Positions 1-7,268 of a stretch of DNA of 64,000 nt are shown piece by piece. This stretch comes from CAWHJN01 sp963829705 (GTDB lineage Bacteria; Bacteroidota; Rhodothermia; Rhodothermales; BA12). Both the position numbers and the translations under genes were made by a program. The stretch is from positions 248,001-312,000 of the forward strand of contig CAWHJN010000001.1 of NCBI GenBank assembly GCA_963829705.1, in the 5' to 3' direction. The notes under the pieces are model-generated. The model was not told where the DNA came from. It was given only the letters and a program-made list of their open reading frames with translations, and searched no databases. The first letter of the stretch is position 1, and each line of letters starts with the position of its first letter.

Positions 1-290
1 CGATCATCCTCACCGCTGTGCTCGCCTCGATCGGCACGGCGGCGGTGCCGAGTGCGGGCATCGTGATGCTCGTCATCATCCTCGAATCCGTCGGCATTCC
101 TGCGGCGGGCATCGCGCTCATCCTCGGCGTGGATCGCATTCTCGACATGTGCCGCACCGTCACCAACGTCACGGGTGATCTCACTGTGGCGTGCATCGTC
201 GCGGAGAGCGAAGGTCAGCTGCTCACCTACGAAGAAATTCAGGCGCGCCGCGCGATGGCCGGGCCCGTTGTGCCGCTGGAGGTGCGATGA
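1..290 (+). CDS. Dicarboxylate/amino acid:cation symporter, C-terminal part
   Basis: Only the last ~95 codons lie in the window; the reading frame is open from base 3. The protein resembles the end of Na+(H+)/dicarboxylate or glutamate symporters (DAACS family). It has a small-residue-rich re-entrant segment (GTAAVPSAG) followed by a hydrophobic stretch, then the conserved GVDRILDMCRTVTNVTGD stretch, where Asp, Arg and Asn contribute to substrate and cation binding in this family. It would take up C4-dicarboxylates or acidic amino acids across the inner membrane. Its stop overlaps the next start (ATGA), so the two genes are probably co-transcribed. Substrate cannot be decided from this fragment. 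Confidence 0.88.
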   Translation, partial: IILTAVLASIGTAAVPSAGIVMLVIILESVGIPAAGIALILGVDRILDMCRTVTNVTGDLTVACIVAESEGQLLTYEEIQARRAMAGPVVPLEVR

Positions 291-1801
291 AAACACTCGC
301 CGTGTGGGGATGCCTGCTGTTTCTGGTCTGTTCGACGGTGGCGCAGCCGCTCCCCGACGGCGCTCCGATGTTGCTGGAATCGGCCCGGAGCCGTGCGCTC
401 CTCGATGACGCCCGCGACGACCTGCTCTACCTCCGCCTCGACGCTGCCGAGGCCAAACTCAACCAACTCGCCCGCACCGATGAGGGCGCGCCCGCCGCGT
501 TCCACTACCTCGCCACGGCGTCGCTGCTGCGCGGCTTCCTGACCGACGACGAGCGGGCATTCGACAAGTTCGTGGAGCGGTCGGATTCGCTCAAAGACGC
601 GCTTGGGAAGCTGCCTGCGTCGCGGTGGCGCTGGTTGCTCGAAGCCGAGGGCGACCTCCAGCGCTCCATCGTGTGGGGGCGGCGCGAGCAGTTCACGAAG
701 GCGGCGCTGGCGGCGCGGAGCGCGCTCAAAGGCTATGAGGCCGCCGCGAAGGGTGCCCCCGGCTGGGCCGAGCCGCAAAAAGGTCTCGGGCTGATGAACA
801 TCGTCATCGGCTCGTTGCCCTCGGGCTACCGCAGGTTACTGCGGCTGCTGGGCTACTCGGGCTCGGTCGAAAAAGGCCGCCGCCAGTTGCTCCAGGCCAT
901 CGCGGGCGGCCAGTACGTGCGCGAGGAAGCCCGGATGCTGCTGGCCATCTGCGACGTGATCGTGCGCGCCAACCCGCCCGACGCCATCGCGGTGATGAAG
1001 CCGCTTTACACGCAGCACCCACGCGCGCCGCTCGTGGCGCACCTCTACGGCTACACGCTCCTCACCGACAGTCAGGCAGACCGCGCCGCCGAGGTCTACG
1101 CACCGATCGTCGAGGCGCGAAGCGCGGGGCAACTTCCGCTCGTCTATGCTACCTACTACTTTGCCGACGCCCGTTTCAAACAGAACCGCTTCGAGGAGGC
1201 GGCGCGGCTGTACCAGCAGTACCTCCGCAACCACGAGGGGCCGTCGCTGCGCGCCGGTGCTCAACTGGGCGCGGCGCTGTCGCTGGAGATGACCGGGCGG
1301 CGAGACGCGGCGTTGCCCTTCTACCGCCGGGTACGCCACACGCGCACGTCCGAGACCGAGGAATTGTCCGTCCGCGAGGCGCAGCGGCGGCTCGCGGCTC
1401 CGCTGTCGGCGGCAGAGAAGACGCTGCTCAAATCCACCAACGCGCTCGAGAGCGGGCGGCTGGATGAGGCCGAGCGGTTTTTGCAGAGCATGGAGCCTTC
1501 CACGCTCGACGCCCGCGAAGAGGCCTGGCGGCGCTACCTCACCGCCAGGGTGCGCCACACGCGCGGCGCGCTCAACGACGCCGTCGTCGCCTACCAGTCC
1601 GTCGTCGCCGACCCCGGCCCTGACCCACTCGACGGCCTCCGGGCGTGGAGCCACTTCTACACCGGCCAGATCTACGCGGCGCGCGGGCAGAAATCCGCGG
1701 CACGTCTACAGTTCGAGGCTGCTCTGGCCGAGAAAGGCCACTTCGACCGCTACCTGTCGCTCGAGCAGTACGTGCGCTCGGCCCTCGAAGGCGTGCGGTG
1801 A
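287..1801 (+). CDS. Secreted tetratricopeptide-repeat protein
   Basis: 504 residues. I chose the ATG at 287 because it begins a clear signal peptide (MKTLAVWGCLLFLVCSTVAQ) and overlaps the upstream stop by ATGA; a longer in-frame extension exists but would bury the signal. The mature part is almost entirely helical with degenerate TPR pairs, best seen around residues 300-390 and near the C-terminus (YTGQIYAARGQKSAARLQFE). TPR proteins are scaffolds for protein-protein contacts. The signal places this one in the periplasm or outer membrane. No enzymatic domain is visible. The link to the upstream symporter gene is positional only. Confidence 0.8.
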   Translation: MKTLAVWGCLLFLVCSTVAQPLPDGAPMLLESARSRALLDDARDDLLYLRLDAAEAKLNQLARTDEGAPAAFHYLATASLLRGFLTDDERAFDKFVERSDSLKDALGKLPASRWRWLLEAEGDLQRSIVWGRREQFTKAALAARSALKGYEAAAKGAPGWAEPQKGLGLMNIVIGSLPSGYRRLLRLLGYSGSVEKGRRQLLQAIAGGQYVREEARMLLAICDVIVRANPPDAIAVMKPLYTQHPRAPLVAHLYGYTLLTDSQADRAAEVYAPIVEARSAGQLPLVYATYYFADARFKQNRFEEAARLYQQYLRNHEGPSLRAGAQLGAALSLEMTGRRDAALPFYRRVRHTRTSETEELSVREAQRRLAAPLSAAEKTLLKSTNALESGRLDEAERFLQSMEPSTLDAREEAWRRYLTARVRHTRGALNDAVVAYQSVVADPGPDPLDGLRAWSHFYTGQIYAARGQKSAARLQFEAALAEKGHFDRYLSLEQYVRSALEGVR

Positions 1802-1884
1802 GCGCGGCGGAACCCGTGTTGATACGTTCATGTAACGCGCCCGACGAACGGCTTGAGCCCTCACCCCCCGCCGACGAATCAGAA

Positions 1885-1916
1885 AGAGGACGCCCCGCGT
1901 GAACAGGACGTCCTCT
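1885..1916 (-). terminator. Probable terminator after tRNA-Arg
   Basis: Perfect 8-bp inverted repeat AGAGGACG / CGTCCTCT separated by 16 nt, followed on the minus strand by TTTCTGATT. It lies just beyond the 3' end of the tRNA-Arg gene. Confidence 0.55.
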
Positions 1917-1917
1917 G

Positions 1918-1991
1918 TGCGCTTGAAGGGATTCGAACCCCTGGCCTTCGGAACCGGAATCCGACGCTCTATCCAGCTGAGCTACAAGCGC
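1918..1991 (-). tRNA. tRNA-Arg (anticodon CCG)
   Basis: Full cloverleaf on the minus strand: acceptor arms GCGCTTG and CAAGCGC pair perfectly, the D-arm contains AGCTCAGCTGG, the anticodon stem TCGGA/TCCGA closes a loop TTCCGGT with CCG at positions 34-36, and the T-loop is TTCGAAT. The discriminator base is A (base 1918). CCA is not encoded. Confidence 0.95.
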
Positions 1992-1997
1992 GTCGCC

Positions 1998-2028
1998 GAA
2001 AAGTACGGTGGGAGGGCTGGCCCGTCAA
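1998..2028 (-). promoter_or_regulatory. Bacteroidota-type promoter of tRNA-Arg
   Basis: Read on the minus strand: TTG (2026-2028), 20 nt, then TACTTTTC (1998-2005). This matches the known Bacteroidota sigma-A consensus TTTG, 19-21 nt, TAnnTTTG at all but the last base of the downstream box. The tRNA starts 6 nt downstream of the box. Confidence 0.6.
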
Positions 2029-2068
2029 CGTCCTGTCCTCGTCTCCCCGTTAATCTCATACGTGCCTC

Positions 2069-2923
2069 GTGTCGATAAAGCGCACGCCACCGGAGGAGCA
2101 TCGCCTGCTGGAACCGCGAGAGCCGAGCGAGGCCGAACGGTCCCTCACACGCCGATTTCTCACCGACCCGGCGCGGGCGTACCACGATCTTCTCGTCCTC
2201 TACGCCGAGATGATCAAGCGCATGATCCGCCGTTTTTTTCGGGACTGGGACGATGTCATGGACGTGTTCACGAGCGTGTGCGAGCGCTTGCAGGCCAACG
2301 ACTATGCCGCCCTGCGGCGCTTCAAGCAGGGATCCCCCCTCGAGCCGTGGCTGAGCGTCATCACCTCGAACGCCAGCCGCGACAAAGCCCGCCGTAACCG
2401 CGTGGGTGGGGCACCGCCGTCGCTGCTCGAAAAGCTCGAACCCTTCGAACGGCTCGTATACCGCGCCCATTACCTCCAGCGCGCCGAACACGACGTGATC
2501 GCCGAAACCGCGTCGGCGCGCCTCGGCACGACGTATTCCACCGCCGACGTGCGCGACGCGATTGTCCGGATCGACACGCTGCTGGGGGTGGAAAAGCGCT
2601 GGAGCATCCTCCACCTCATCGCCCTGCGCGCCCGGTCGGTGTCGGTAGACGAACTCATCGACCTCGGGCTCGACCCCGTCGCGGACGAGGAGGCAGACTT
2701 CGAGGAGGTTACCTCCGAGCGCGCGCAGCGCAAGCAACTCACCGCCGCCTTCGACGAGATGGAGGACGAAGACAAACTGCTCATCCAACTCCGTTTCGAG
2801 CAGAACCTGACGGCGGTGCAGATCGCCGACGTCATGGGCTACGACAACTACAAACAGGTCTACACGCGCCTCCGCACGGTCATCGACCGGATGCGCCGGG
2901 TGATCGAGAAAAACGCATGGTGA
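2069..2923 (+). CDS. Sigma-70 family RNA polymerase sigma factor, atypical
   Basis: 284 residues from a GTG start. Residues ~30-105 look like sigma region 2, with the typical end LEPWLSVITSNASRDKARR. Residues ~225-280 look like region 4, a helix-turn-helix with the ECF-type lead-in EDKLLIQLRFEQNLTAVQIADVMG. Between them are ~110 extra residues of predicted helix, longer than the short linker of ordinary ECF factors. It should direct RNA polymerase to a specific promoter set. No anti-sigma gene is adjacent; instead its 3' end overlaps the membrane-protease gene by 7 nt (ATGGTGA). Family assignment is firm; subgroup is not. Confidence 0.82.
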   Translation: MSIKRTPPEEHRLLEPREPSEAERSLTRRFLTDPARAYHDLLVLYAEMIKRMIRRFFRDWDDVMDVFTSVCERLQANDYAALRRFKQGSPLEPWLSVITSNASRDKARRNRVGGAPPSLLEKLEPFERLVYRAHYLQRAEHDVIAETASARLGTTYSTADVRDAIVRIDTLLGVEKRWSILHLIALRARSVSVDELIDLGLDPVADEEADFEEVTSERAQRKQLTAAFDEMEDEDKLLIQLRFEQNLTAVQIADVMGYDNYKQVYTRLRTVIDRMRRVIEKNAW

Positions 2924-3895
2924 ACTCCATTCCTCCCCCCCGAATCGCGCCGCCAGAAACAGCGTCGCCGTCGCTCGTAACGACGTTGCTGCTGGCGCTG
3001 GGCGTCGTCGCGCTCGGTTTCGTCGTGTTTCAGGGCACGAGCACCGTCGTGTTGCTGGCCGGGCTGCTCTCCGGCGGCGTGGCGCTGCCCGACCTGGCCG
3101 AGGGCTTCAACGCCCTCGCCGCCGACCGGCCCGTGTTCGTGCTCGTGGCCAACGCCGCCGGGCAGGTGGTGGGGCTGGCGCTCGTGGCGCTGGTGGCGGC
3201 GCGCCTCCATACACGGCGGCCGCTGGCGTTCCTGCGGCTGGCGTCGCCGCCACCGTGGGCCGCTGATGGGGGTGGCCGCGCTGGGCGTCGTCGCGCTGAT
3301 TCCGCTCGTGCAGGTGCTGGCGGGGTGGAACAGTCTCTTGCCGCTGCCGCCGTTTTTGCAGCAACTCGAAGACGCCCGCGAGGCGTTGTTGAGCGCCATG
3401 CTGGCCAACCCGACGGGCTGGTTCACGAACGTGCTGCTGCTGGCCCTCACGCCGGCGATCTGCGAGGAATTGCTGTTTCGCGGCTATTTTCAGGGTCAAC
3501 TCTACCGCGTGATGCGCCCGGTGTCGGCGGTGCTGGTGTCGGGGATCGTCTTCGGGATGTTCCACCTTGTCCCCACGCAACTGCTGCCGCTGAGTGTGCT
3601 GGGCATCTACATGGCCTACGTGGTGTGGCGCACCGGCAGCCTGTGGACCGGCATCGCCGTGCATTTCGCGCACAACGGGACGATGGTGCTCCTCGCGCCG
3701 CAGATCGAAGGCGGGGCGGTGGCGGAAGCCACGGTCGGCTTTCCCGTCGTGCTGACGCTGGGGGCGACCATCGCCGCCGCTGCTTTGATCTTCTGGTTAC
3801 ATCGCGCCTCGGAGGGGTGGGCGTCCATGCCTGCGGGCGAGGCGAACGTGTATTCTGCCCCGATCCACTCACTCGACCGAGATCCTCATGTCTGA
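2917..3895 (+). pseudogene. CPBP (CAAX-type) intramembrane metalloprotease, apparent frameshift
   Basis: Two reading frames together encode one CPBP-family protease. Frame one (from ATG 2917) gives N-terminal membrane segments up to about base 3250. Frame two (open before the ATG at 3266, ending at 3895) carries the catalytic part with EELLFRGYFQG (Glu-Glu and Arg of motif 1), FGMFHL (motif 2 His) and AVHFAHN (motif 3). Removing one C in the run near 3250-3254 would join the frames. The family cleaves within membranes. It overlaps the sigma-factor gene upstream by 7 nt and the DUF2007 gene downstream by 8 nt. It may be a true null allele or a base-calling error. Confidence 0.72.
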
Positions 3896-4325
3896 TAAAG
3901 AAAACGTAGAAGGCTGGGAGGCCGTCTTCACCGCCGCCACCGACTACGAGGCCGACATCGTCCGCGACCGCCTCGACGACGCGGACATTCCTGCCGTCGT
4001 CTACACCCAGCGCGACCACGCCTTCAACTTGAACGTCGGTGACCTTGCGCGGACAGCGGTGTTCGTGCCGCCGTCGCACGCCGCGCAGGCCCGCGAGATG
4101 CTGGCGAGCGCCTTGTTCACCGACGAAGAACTGGACTCCGCCGCCATGAGCGCCGACCCCATCAGCCCCGACGCCCACACCGCCGACGACGAAGCCCTCC
4201 TCGATTCGGGCATCGAAAAGATCAGCCTGACGGTGCCGGACGACGATAACGACAGCGATGACGACGTCCTTGAAGACGAGGAGGATAGCGACGACGACGT
4301 CCTCGACGCGCCCCTGGCTCCCTGA
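3888..4325 (+). CDS. DUF2007-domain protein with acidic tail
   Basis: 145 residues. The first ~75 residues fit the DUF2007 (putative signal-transducing) fold: WEAVFTAATDYEADIVRDRL followed by a strand-helix pattern ending in FVPPSHAAQAREML. The last ~30 residues are an extremely acidic Asp/Glu-rich tail. No signal peptide or membrane segment, so it is probably cytosolic. Function is unknown; related small proteins are described as PII-like or regulatory. Its ATG lies inside the last codons of the protease gene, implying translational coupling. A strong terminator follows. Confidence 0.75.
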   Translation: MSDKENVEGWEAVFTAATDYEADIVRDRLDDADIPAVVYTQRDHAFNLNVGDLARTAVFVPPSHAAQAREMLASALFTDEELDSAAMSADPISPDAHTADDEALLDSGIEKISLTVPDDDNDSDDDVLEDEEDSDDDVLDAPLAP

Positions 4326-4345
4326 TCCACTTTCCTCCGTACCTT

Positions 4346-4382
4346 CGGGCAGCGCGGCGACACGGCGGCGCTGCCCGTTTTT
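4346..4382 (+). terminator. Rho-independent terminator after the DUF2007 gene
   Basis: CGGGCAGCGC pairs with GCGCTGCCCG across a short loop and is followed at once by TTTTT. It ends the sigma factor/protease/DUF2007 transcript and lies 21 nt before the cdsA start. Confidence 0.85.
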
Positions 4383-4402
4383 CATGTACGTCCCCACCCG
4401 TT

Positions 4403-5215
4403 TTGAGCAACAGCACGGTTCGCGTTCTCACGGCCCTCGTCGGCCTGCCGCTCGTCGTGGGCGCGGTGTGGCTGGGTGGATGGATGCTGGGCCTCGTGCT
4501 GGCGGTACTGGCGCTGCTGGCGCAGGACGAGGTCTATAAATTGTCGGAGGCCGCCGGCGTGCAGCCGCACCGGTGGGTCGGGCTGGCGCTGGGGGCGCTC
4601 GTGGCCGTCCGGGCGCTGTGGCTGCCCGCGCTCGACGTGGCGCTCTTCGGCGCGGTGGCGTACGTGCTCGCGCTCCCGTTCCTGCGCGAGCCCCAGAGGC
4701 TGCCCGCGCGCGTCGGCACCACGCTCGGCGGCATCGTCTACCCCACGCTGCTGCTCACCACGCTCACAGCGCTGCGCCTCGACGCCGCTGCGCTGCCCGG
4801 CACCGAGGGCTTCTGGCTGACGATGGCGGTGTTCGTGGTCGTCTGGGCGAGCGACACGTTGGCGTACTACACGGGCCGGACGTTCGGCAAGCACCCGCTC
4901 GCGCCGCGCGTGTCGCCCAAGAAAACCATCGAGGGCGCGCTGGGGGGGCTTGTGGGCGCGTTCGCGGGGATGGCGCTGCTCAAAGTCTTCGCGCTGCCGT
5001 CGGTAGGCTGGGGCGATGCCGCCGTGCTGGCGCTGCTGGGCGGCGTGGTGAGCCCGCTGGGCGATCTGGCGGAGAGCCGCCTCAAACGGTCGGTGGACGT
5101 CAAGGACTCGGGCACGATCCTGCCCGGCCACGGCGGCGTGCTCGACCGCTTCGACGCCCTCATCGTCGCCGCTCCGCTCGCCTACCTCTACGTCCGCTGG
5201 ATGGTGCTGGGGTAG
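4403..5215 (+). CDS. cdsA: Phosphatidate cytidylyltransferase
   Basis: 270 residues, multi-pass inner-membrane enzyme making CDP-diacylglycerol from phosphatidate and CTP, the branch point for all phospholipids. The C-terminal family signature is complete at about residues 222-250: S-R-L-K-R, then VKDSGTILPGHGGVLDRFD with the Lys-Asp and Asp-Arg-Asp residues that bind metal and CTP. Hydrophobic segments fill the first 200 residues. The start is TTG at 4403; no ATG or GTG is better placed after the terminator. It stands alone, but PlsY, GpsA and a CDP-alcohol transferase of the same pathway lie elsewhere in the window. Confidence 0.93.
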   Translation: MSNSTVRVLTALVGLPLVVGAVWLGGWMLGLVLAVLALLAQDEVYKLSEAAGVQPHRWVGLALGALVAVRALWLPALDVALFGAVAYVLALPFLREPQRLPARVGTTLGGIVYPTLLLTTLTALRLDAAALPGTEGFWLTMAVFVVVWASDTLAYYTGRTFGKHPLAPRVSPKKTIEGALGGLVGAFAGMALLKVFALPSVGWGDAAVLALLGGVVSPLGDLAESRLKRSVDVKDSGTILPGHGGVLDRFDALIVAAPLAYLYVRWMVLG

Positions 5216-5260
5216 GTCGGATGTCTTTCTAAAAGCGCGGCCTCCCCAAGAGAATCCGAC
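5216..5260. terminator. Hairpin between cdsA and tyrA (possible terminator)
   Basis: GTCGGAT and ATCCGAC form a perfect 7-bp stem, extendable by TCTT/AAGA with a small bulge, in the gap between the two convergent genes. There is no strong T-tract, so the role is uncertain. The right arm doubles as the first unit of a heptamer array. Confidence 0.35.
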
Positions 5261-5281
5261 ATCGCACGTTCCACATTTCCC
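5254..5281 (-). repeat. Degenerate heptamer array, 4 units
   Basis: Four consecutive 7-nt units of related sequence: ATCCGAC, ATCGCAC, then GTTCCAC and ATTTCCC. Position 7 is C throughout and position 6 is A in three of the four. It fills the gap up to the tyrA stop codon. See the findings for the family of such arrays. Confidence 0.5.
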
Positions 5282-5283
5282 TT

Positions 5284-6390
5284 TCATCCCCGGCGTTCGG
5301 CGCGGAAGTTGGCGCGGCGCAGGGCCTCGACGGCTGCGTGGGCGTCGGCGGAGGTCGAGAATCCCAGCCGAAAGGTCCCGCCTGTGCCCTCGCGGATCTT
5401 GAGCAGTTCGAGGTCCTTGACGTTGAGGCCCGCGTCGTAGAGCGTCTTCGTGATGCGGTACAGAAAGCCGGGCTCGTCGACGGCGTAGAGGTGGAGTTCG
5501 TGCAGCGGATGGAGAAAACCTTTGGTGCGCTCGGGCACGTGGGCGCGCGTGCGGGCTGCGGCGTCGAACGCGGCGGCGAGGCCAGGCATCGCGGATGCGT
5601 CGAGCGCGTCGCGGAGCCGGTGCAGGCGGCTCAGGAGACGGTCGAGCGCGCACGCGACCTCGGCGCGGTTGCCGTCGAGAATGCCTTCCCAGACCGAAAA
5701 CGGCGACGAGGCGATGCGCGTCATGTCGCGGAAGCCGCCTGCGGCGAGCGTGAGGAGGGCGTCGTCGGTGGCCGCGGCTTCGCCGGTCGCCTGTGCCAGC
5801 GCGACGGCCAGCAGTTGCGGCACGTGCGAGACGTGCGCGGCGATGCGGTCGTGGCGGTCAGCGTCGAGCAGCAGCAGGCGCGCGCCGGTGGCCTCGATGA
5901 GCGCGAGGAGGGCGGAGAACTCGCGCGTGACCTCGGCGTCCGTCATCCCCGGTGGTGGGCAGAGGACGTAGACGGCGTTCTCGAACAGCAGCGCGTCGGA
6001 TGCTCCGAAGCCACCTTTTTCCGCCCCCGCCATCGGGTGGCCGCCGACGAACGTGCCCGGCGGCAGCGCCCGCGCGGCCTTCTCGACGATCCCTTTCACC
6101 GAACCCACGTCCGTCACCAGCGCACCCGGTTTCAGGTGCGGCGCGAGGCGTGGGAGGGTATCCAGTAGCACCGTCAGCGGCAGCGCGAGCACGACGAGAT
6201 CGGCGTCCGCGACGGCGTCTTCGAGCGATGCCGTGCCTCGGTCGATAACTCCTGCGGCGAGGGCTGTTTCGAGCACGTCGGCACGGTCGAAGCCCGTCAG
6301 GTGGATTTCCAGATCCGCCGCCCGCCACGCCTTCGCCAGCGATCCGCCGATGAGGCCGAGGCCGAGAATCGCAACGTTGTGGATGGGCAT
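5284..6390 (-). CDS. tyrA: Prephenate dehydrogenase with ACT domain
   Basis: 368 residues. It oxidises prephenate to 4-hydroxyphenylpyruvate in tyrosine synthesis. The ATG at 6390 puts the Rossmann motif VAILGLGLIGGSLA at residues 6-19; an upstream in-frame ATG would add 34 unlikely residues. Family landmarks follow: ALPLTVLLDTLP, VTDVGSVKGIV, FVGGHPMAGAEKGG (substrate-binding region) and DRHDRIAAHVSHVPQ with the catalytic-site His. Residues ~295-365 form an ACT domain (LHLYAVDEPGFLYRITKTL), normally the site of feedback inhibition by tyrosine. It is divergent from the rhomboid gene with a 64-nt gap. Confidence 0.93.
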   Translation of the reverse strand: MPIHNVAILGLGLIGGSLAKAWRAADLEIHLTGFDRADVLETALAAGVIDRGTASLEDAVADADLVVLALPLTVLLDTLPRLAPHLKPGALVTDVGSVKGIVEKAARALPPGTFVGGHPMAGAEKGGFGASDALLFENAVYVLCPPPGMTDAEVTREFSALLALIEATGARLLLLDADRHDRIAAHVSHVPQLLAVALAQATGEAAATDDALLTLAAGGFRDMTRIASSPFSVWEGILDGNRAEVACALDRLLSRLHRLRDALDASAMPGLAAAFDAAARTRAHVPERTKGFLHPLHELHLYAVDEPGFLYRITKTLYDAGLNVKDLELLKIREGTGGTFRLGFSTSADAHAAVEALRRANFRAERRG

Positions 6391-6454
6391 GGCGAAAAAG
6401 TTGGAGGGCAGAGCCAGGCAGGGGATTTTGCCTCCGCCCAACGACGCCCCCTCC

Positions 6455-7231
6455 ATGCTGCTCCCGATTTCCGACGACGACCGCGCGCTCACGCGCCCCG
6501 GCTACGTCACCCTCGCCTTTATCGCCCTCAACCTGCTCGTCTTCTTCGTCTTCCAGGGCGCGGGCGCCAACGAGCCGTTCATGTACGGCTGGAGCGTCAT
6601 TCCCGAGGAGATCACGACGGGCCAGGACCTCGTCGGGCCGACGACCGTGGAGGCCGGGGGCGAGGTCCTCACCATCCCGCAGGAACCCGGCCCAAGCCCC
6701 ATCTACCTGACGGTGCTCTCGGCGATGTTCATGCACGGTGGCTTTGCGCACCTCTTCGGCAACATGCTGTTCCTGTGGATCTTCGGCGACAACGTCGAGC
6801 ACCGCTTCGGGAGCGGGCCGTTCGCTGCGTTCTACCTCGCCAGCGGACTCGCCGCGACCGTCGCGCAGGTCTGGCTCGACCCCGGCAGCCTGATTCCCAA
6901 CCTGGGCGCGTCGGGGGCGATATCCGGGGTGATGGGCGCGTACCTCGTGCTGTTTCCGCGCAATAAAGTCCGGGCGATCCTCGTCTACATGGTCGTGAGC
7001 GTGCCCGCCATCGTCGCCATCGGGCTGTGGATCGCGCTCCAGTTTTTCAATGGCTGGGGCGCCATCATGGCGACAGAGGAGACGGTGGGAGGCGTGGCCT
7101 ACGGCGCGCACATCGGCGGCTTCCTGGCGGGCGTGGTGCTCGCTTTCATCCTGCGGTCGTTCATCAAGGAACAGCCCTCCGCCCTCGTTCGCGAGACGCA
7201 GCCGCTCACCATGCGCCGCCCGTGGGGCTGA
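6455..7231 (+). CDS. Rhomboid family intramembrane serine protease
   Basis: 258 residues. It cuts transmembrane helices of other proteins. The catalytic dyad is visible: Ser153 in GASGAISG and His219 in GAHIGGFLAG. The conserved HGGFAHLFGNMLFLWIFG segment provides the loop His and Asn that form the oxyanion region. A ~45-residue extramembrane loop with VGPTTVEAGGEVLTIP lies between helices 1 and 2. Six or more hydrophobic helices are evident. I chose ATG 6455 because the first helix starts 15 residues later. Substrates cannot be told from context. Confidence 0.92.
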   Translation: MLLPISDDDRALTRPGYVTLAFIALNLLVFFVFQGAGANEPFMYGWSVIPEEITTGQDLVGPTTVEAGGEVLTIPQEPGPSPIYLTVLSAMFMHGGFAHLFGNMLFLWIFGDNVEHRFGSGPFAAFYLASGLAATVAQVWLDPGSLIPNLGASGAISGVMGAYLVLFPRNKVRAILVYMVVSVPAIVAIGLWIALQFFNGWGAIMATEETVGGVAYGAHIGGFLAGVVLAFILRSFIKEQPSALVRETQPLTMRRPWG

Positions 7232-7268
7232 ACGCTTCTGACGTCGCCGTTTTCTGATACAGAATCTC

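Noticed and set aside
3266..3895. Separate small CAAX protease gene starting at 3266
   Set aside because: The upstream frame supplies the missing N-terminal membrane helices and joins smoothly after removing one base, so a single frameshifted gene explains the data better.
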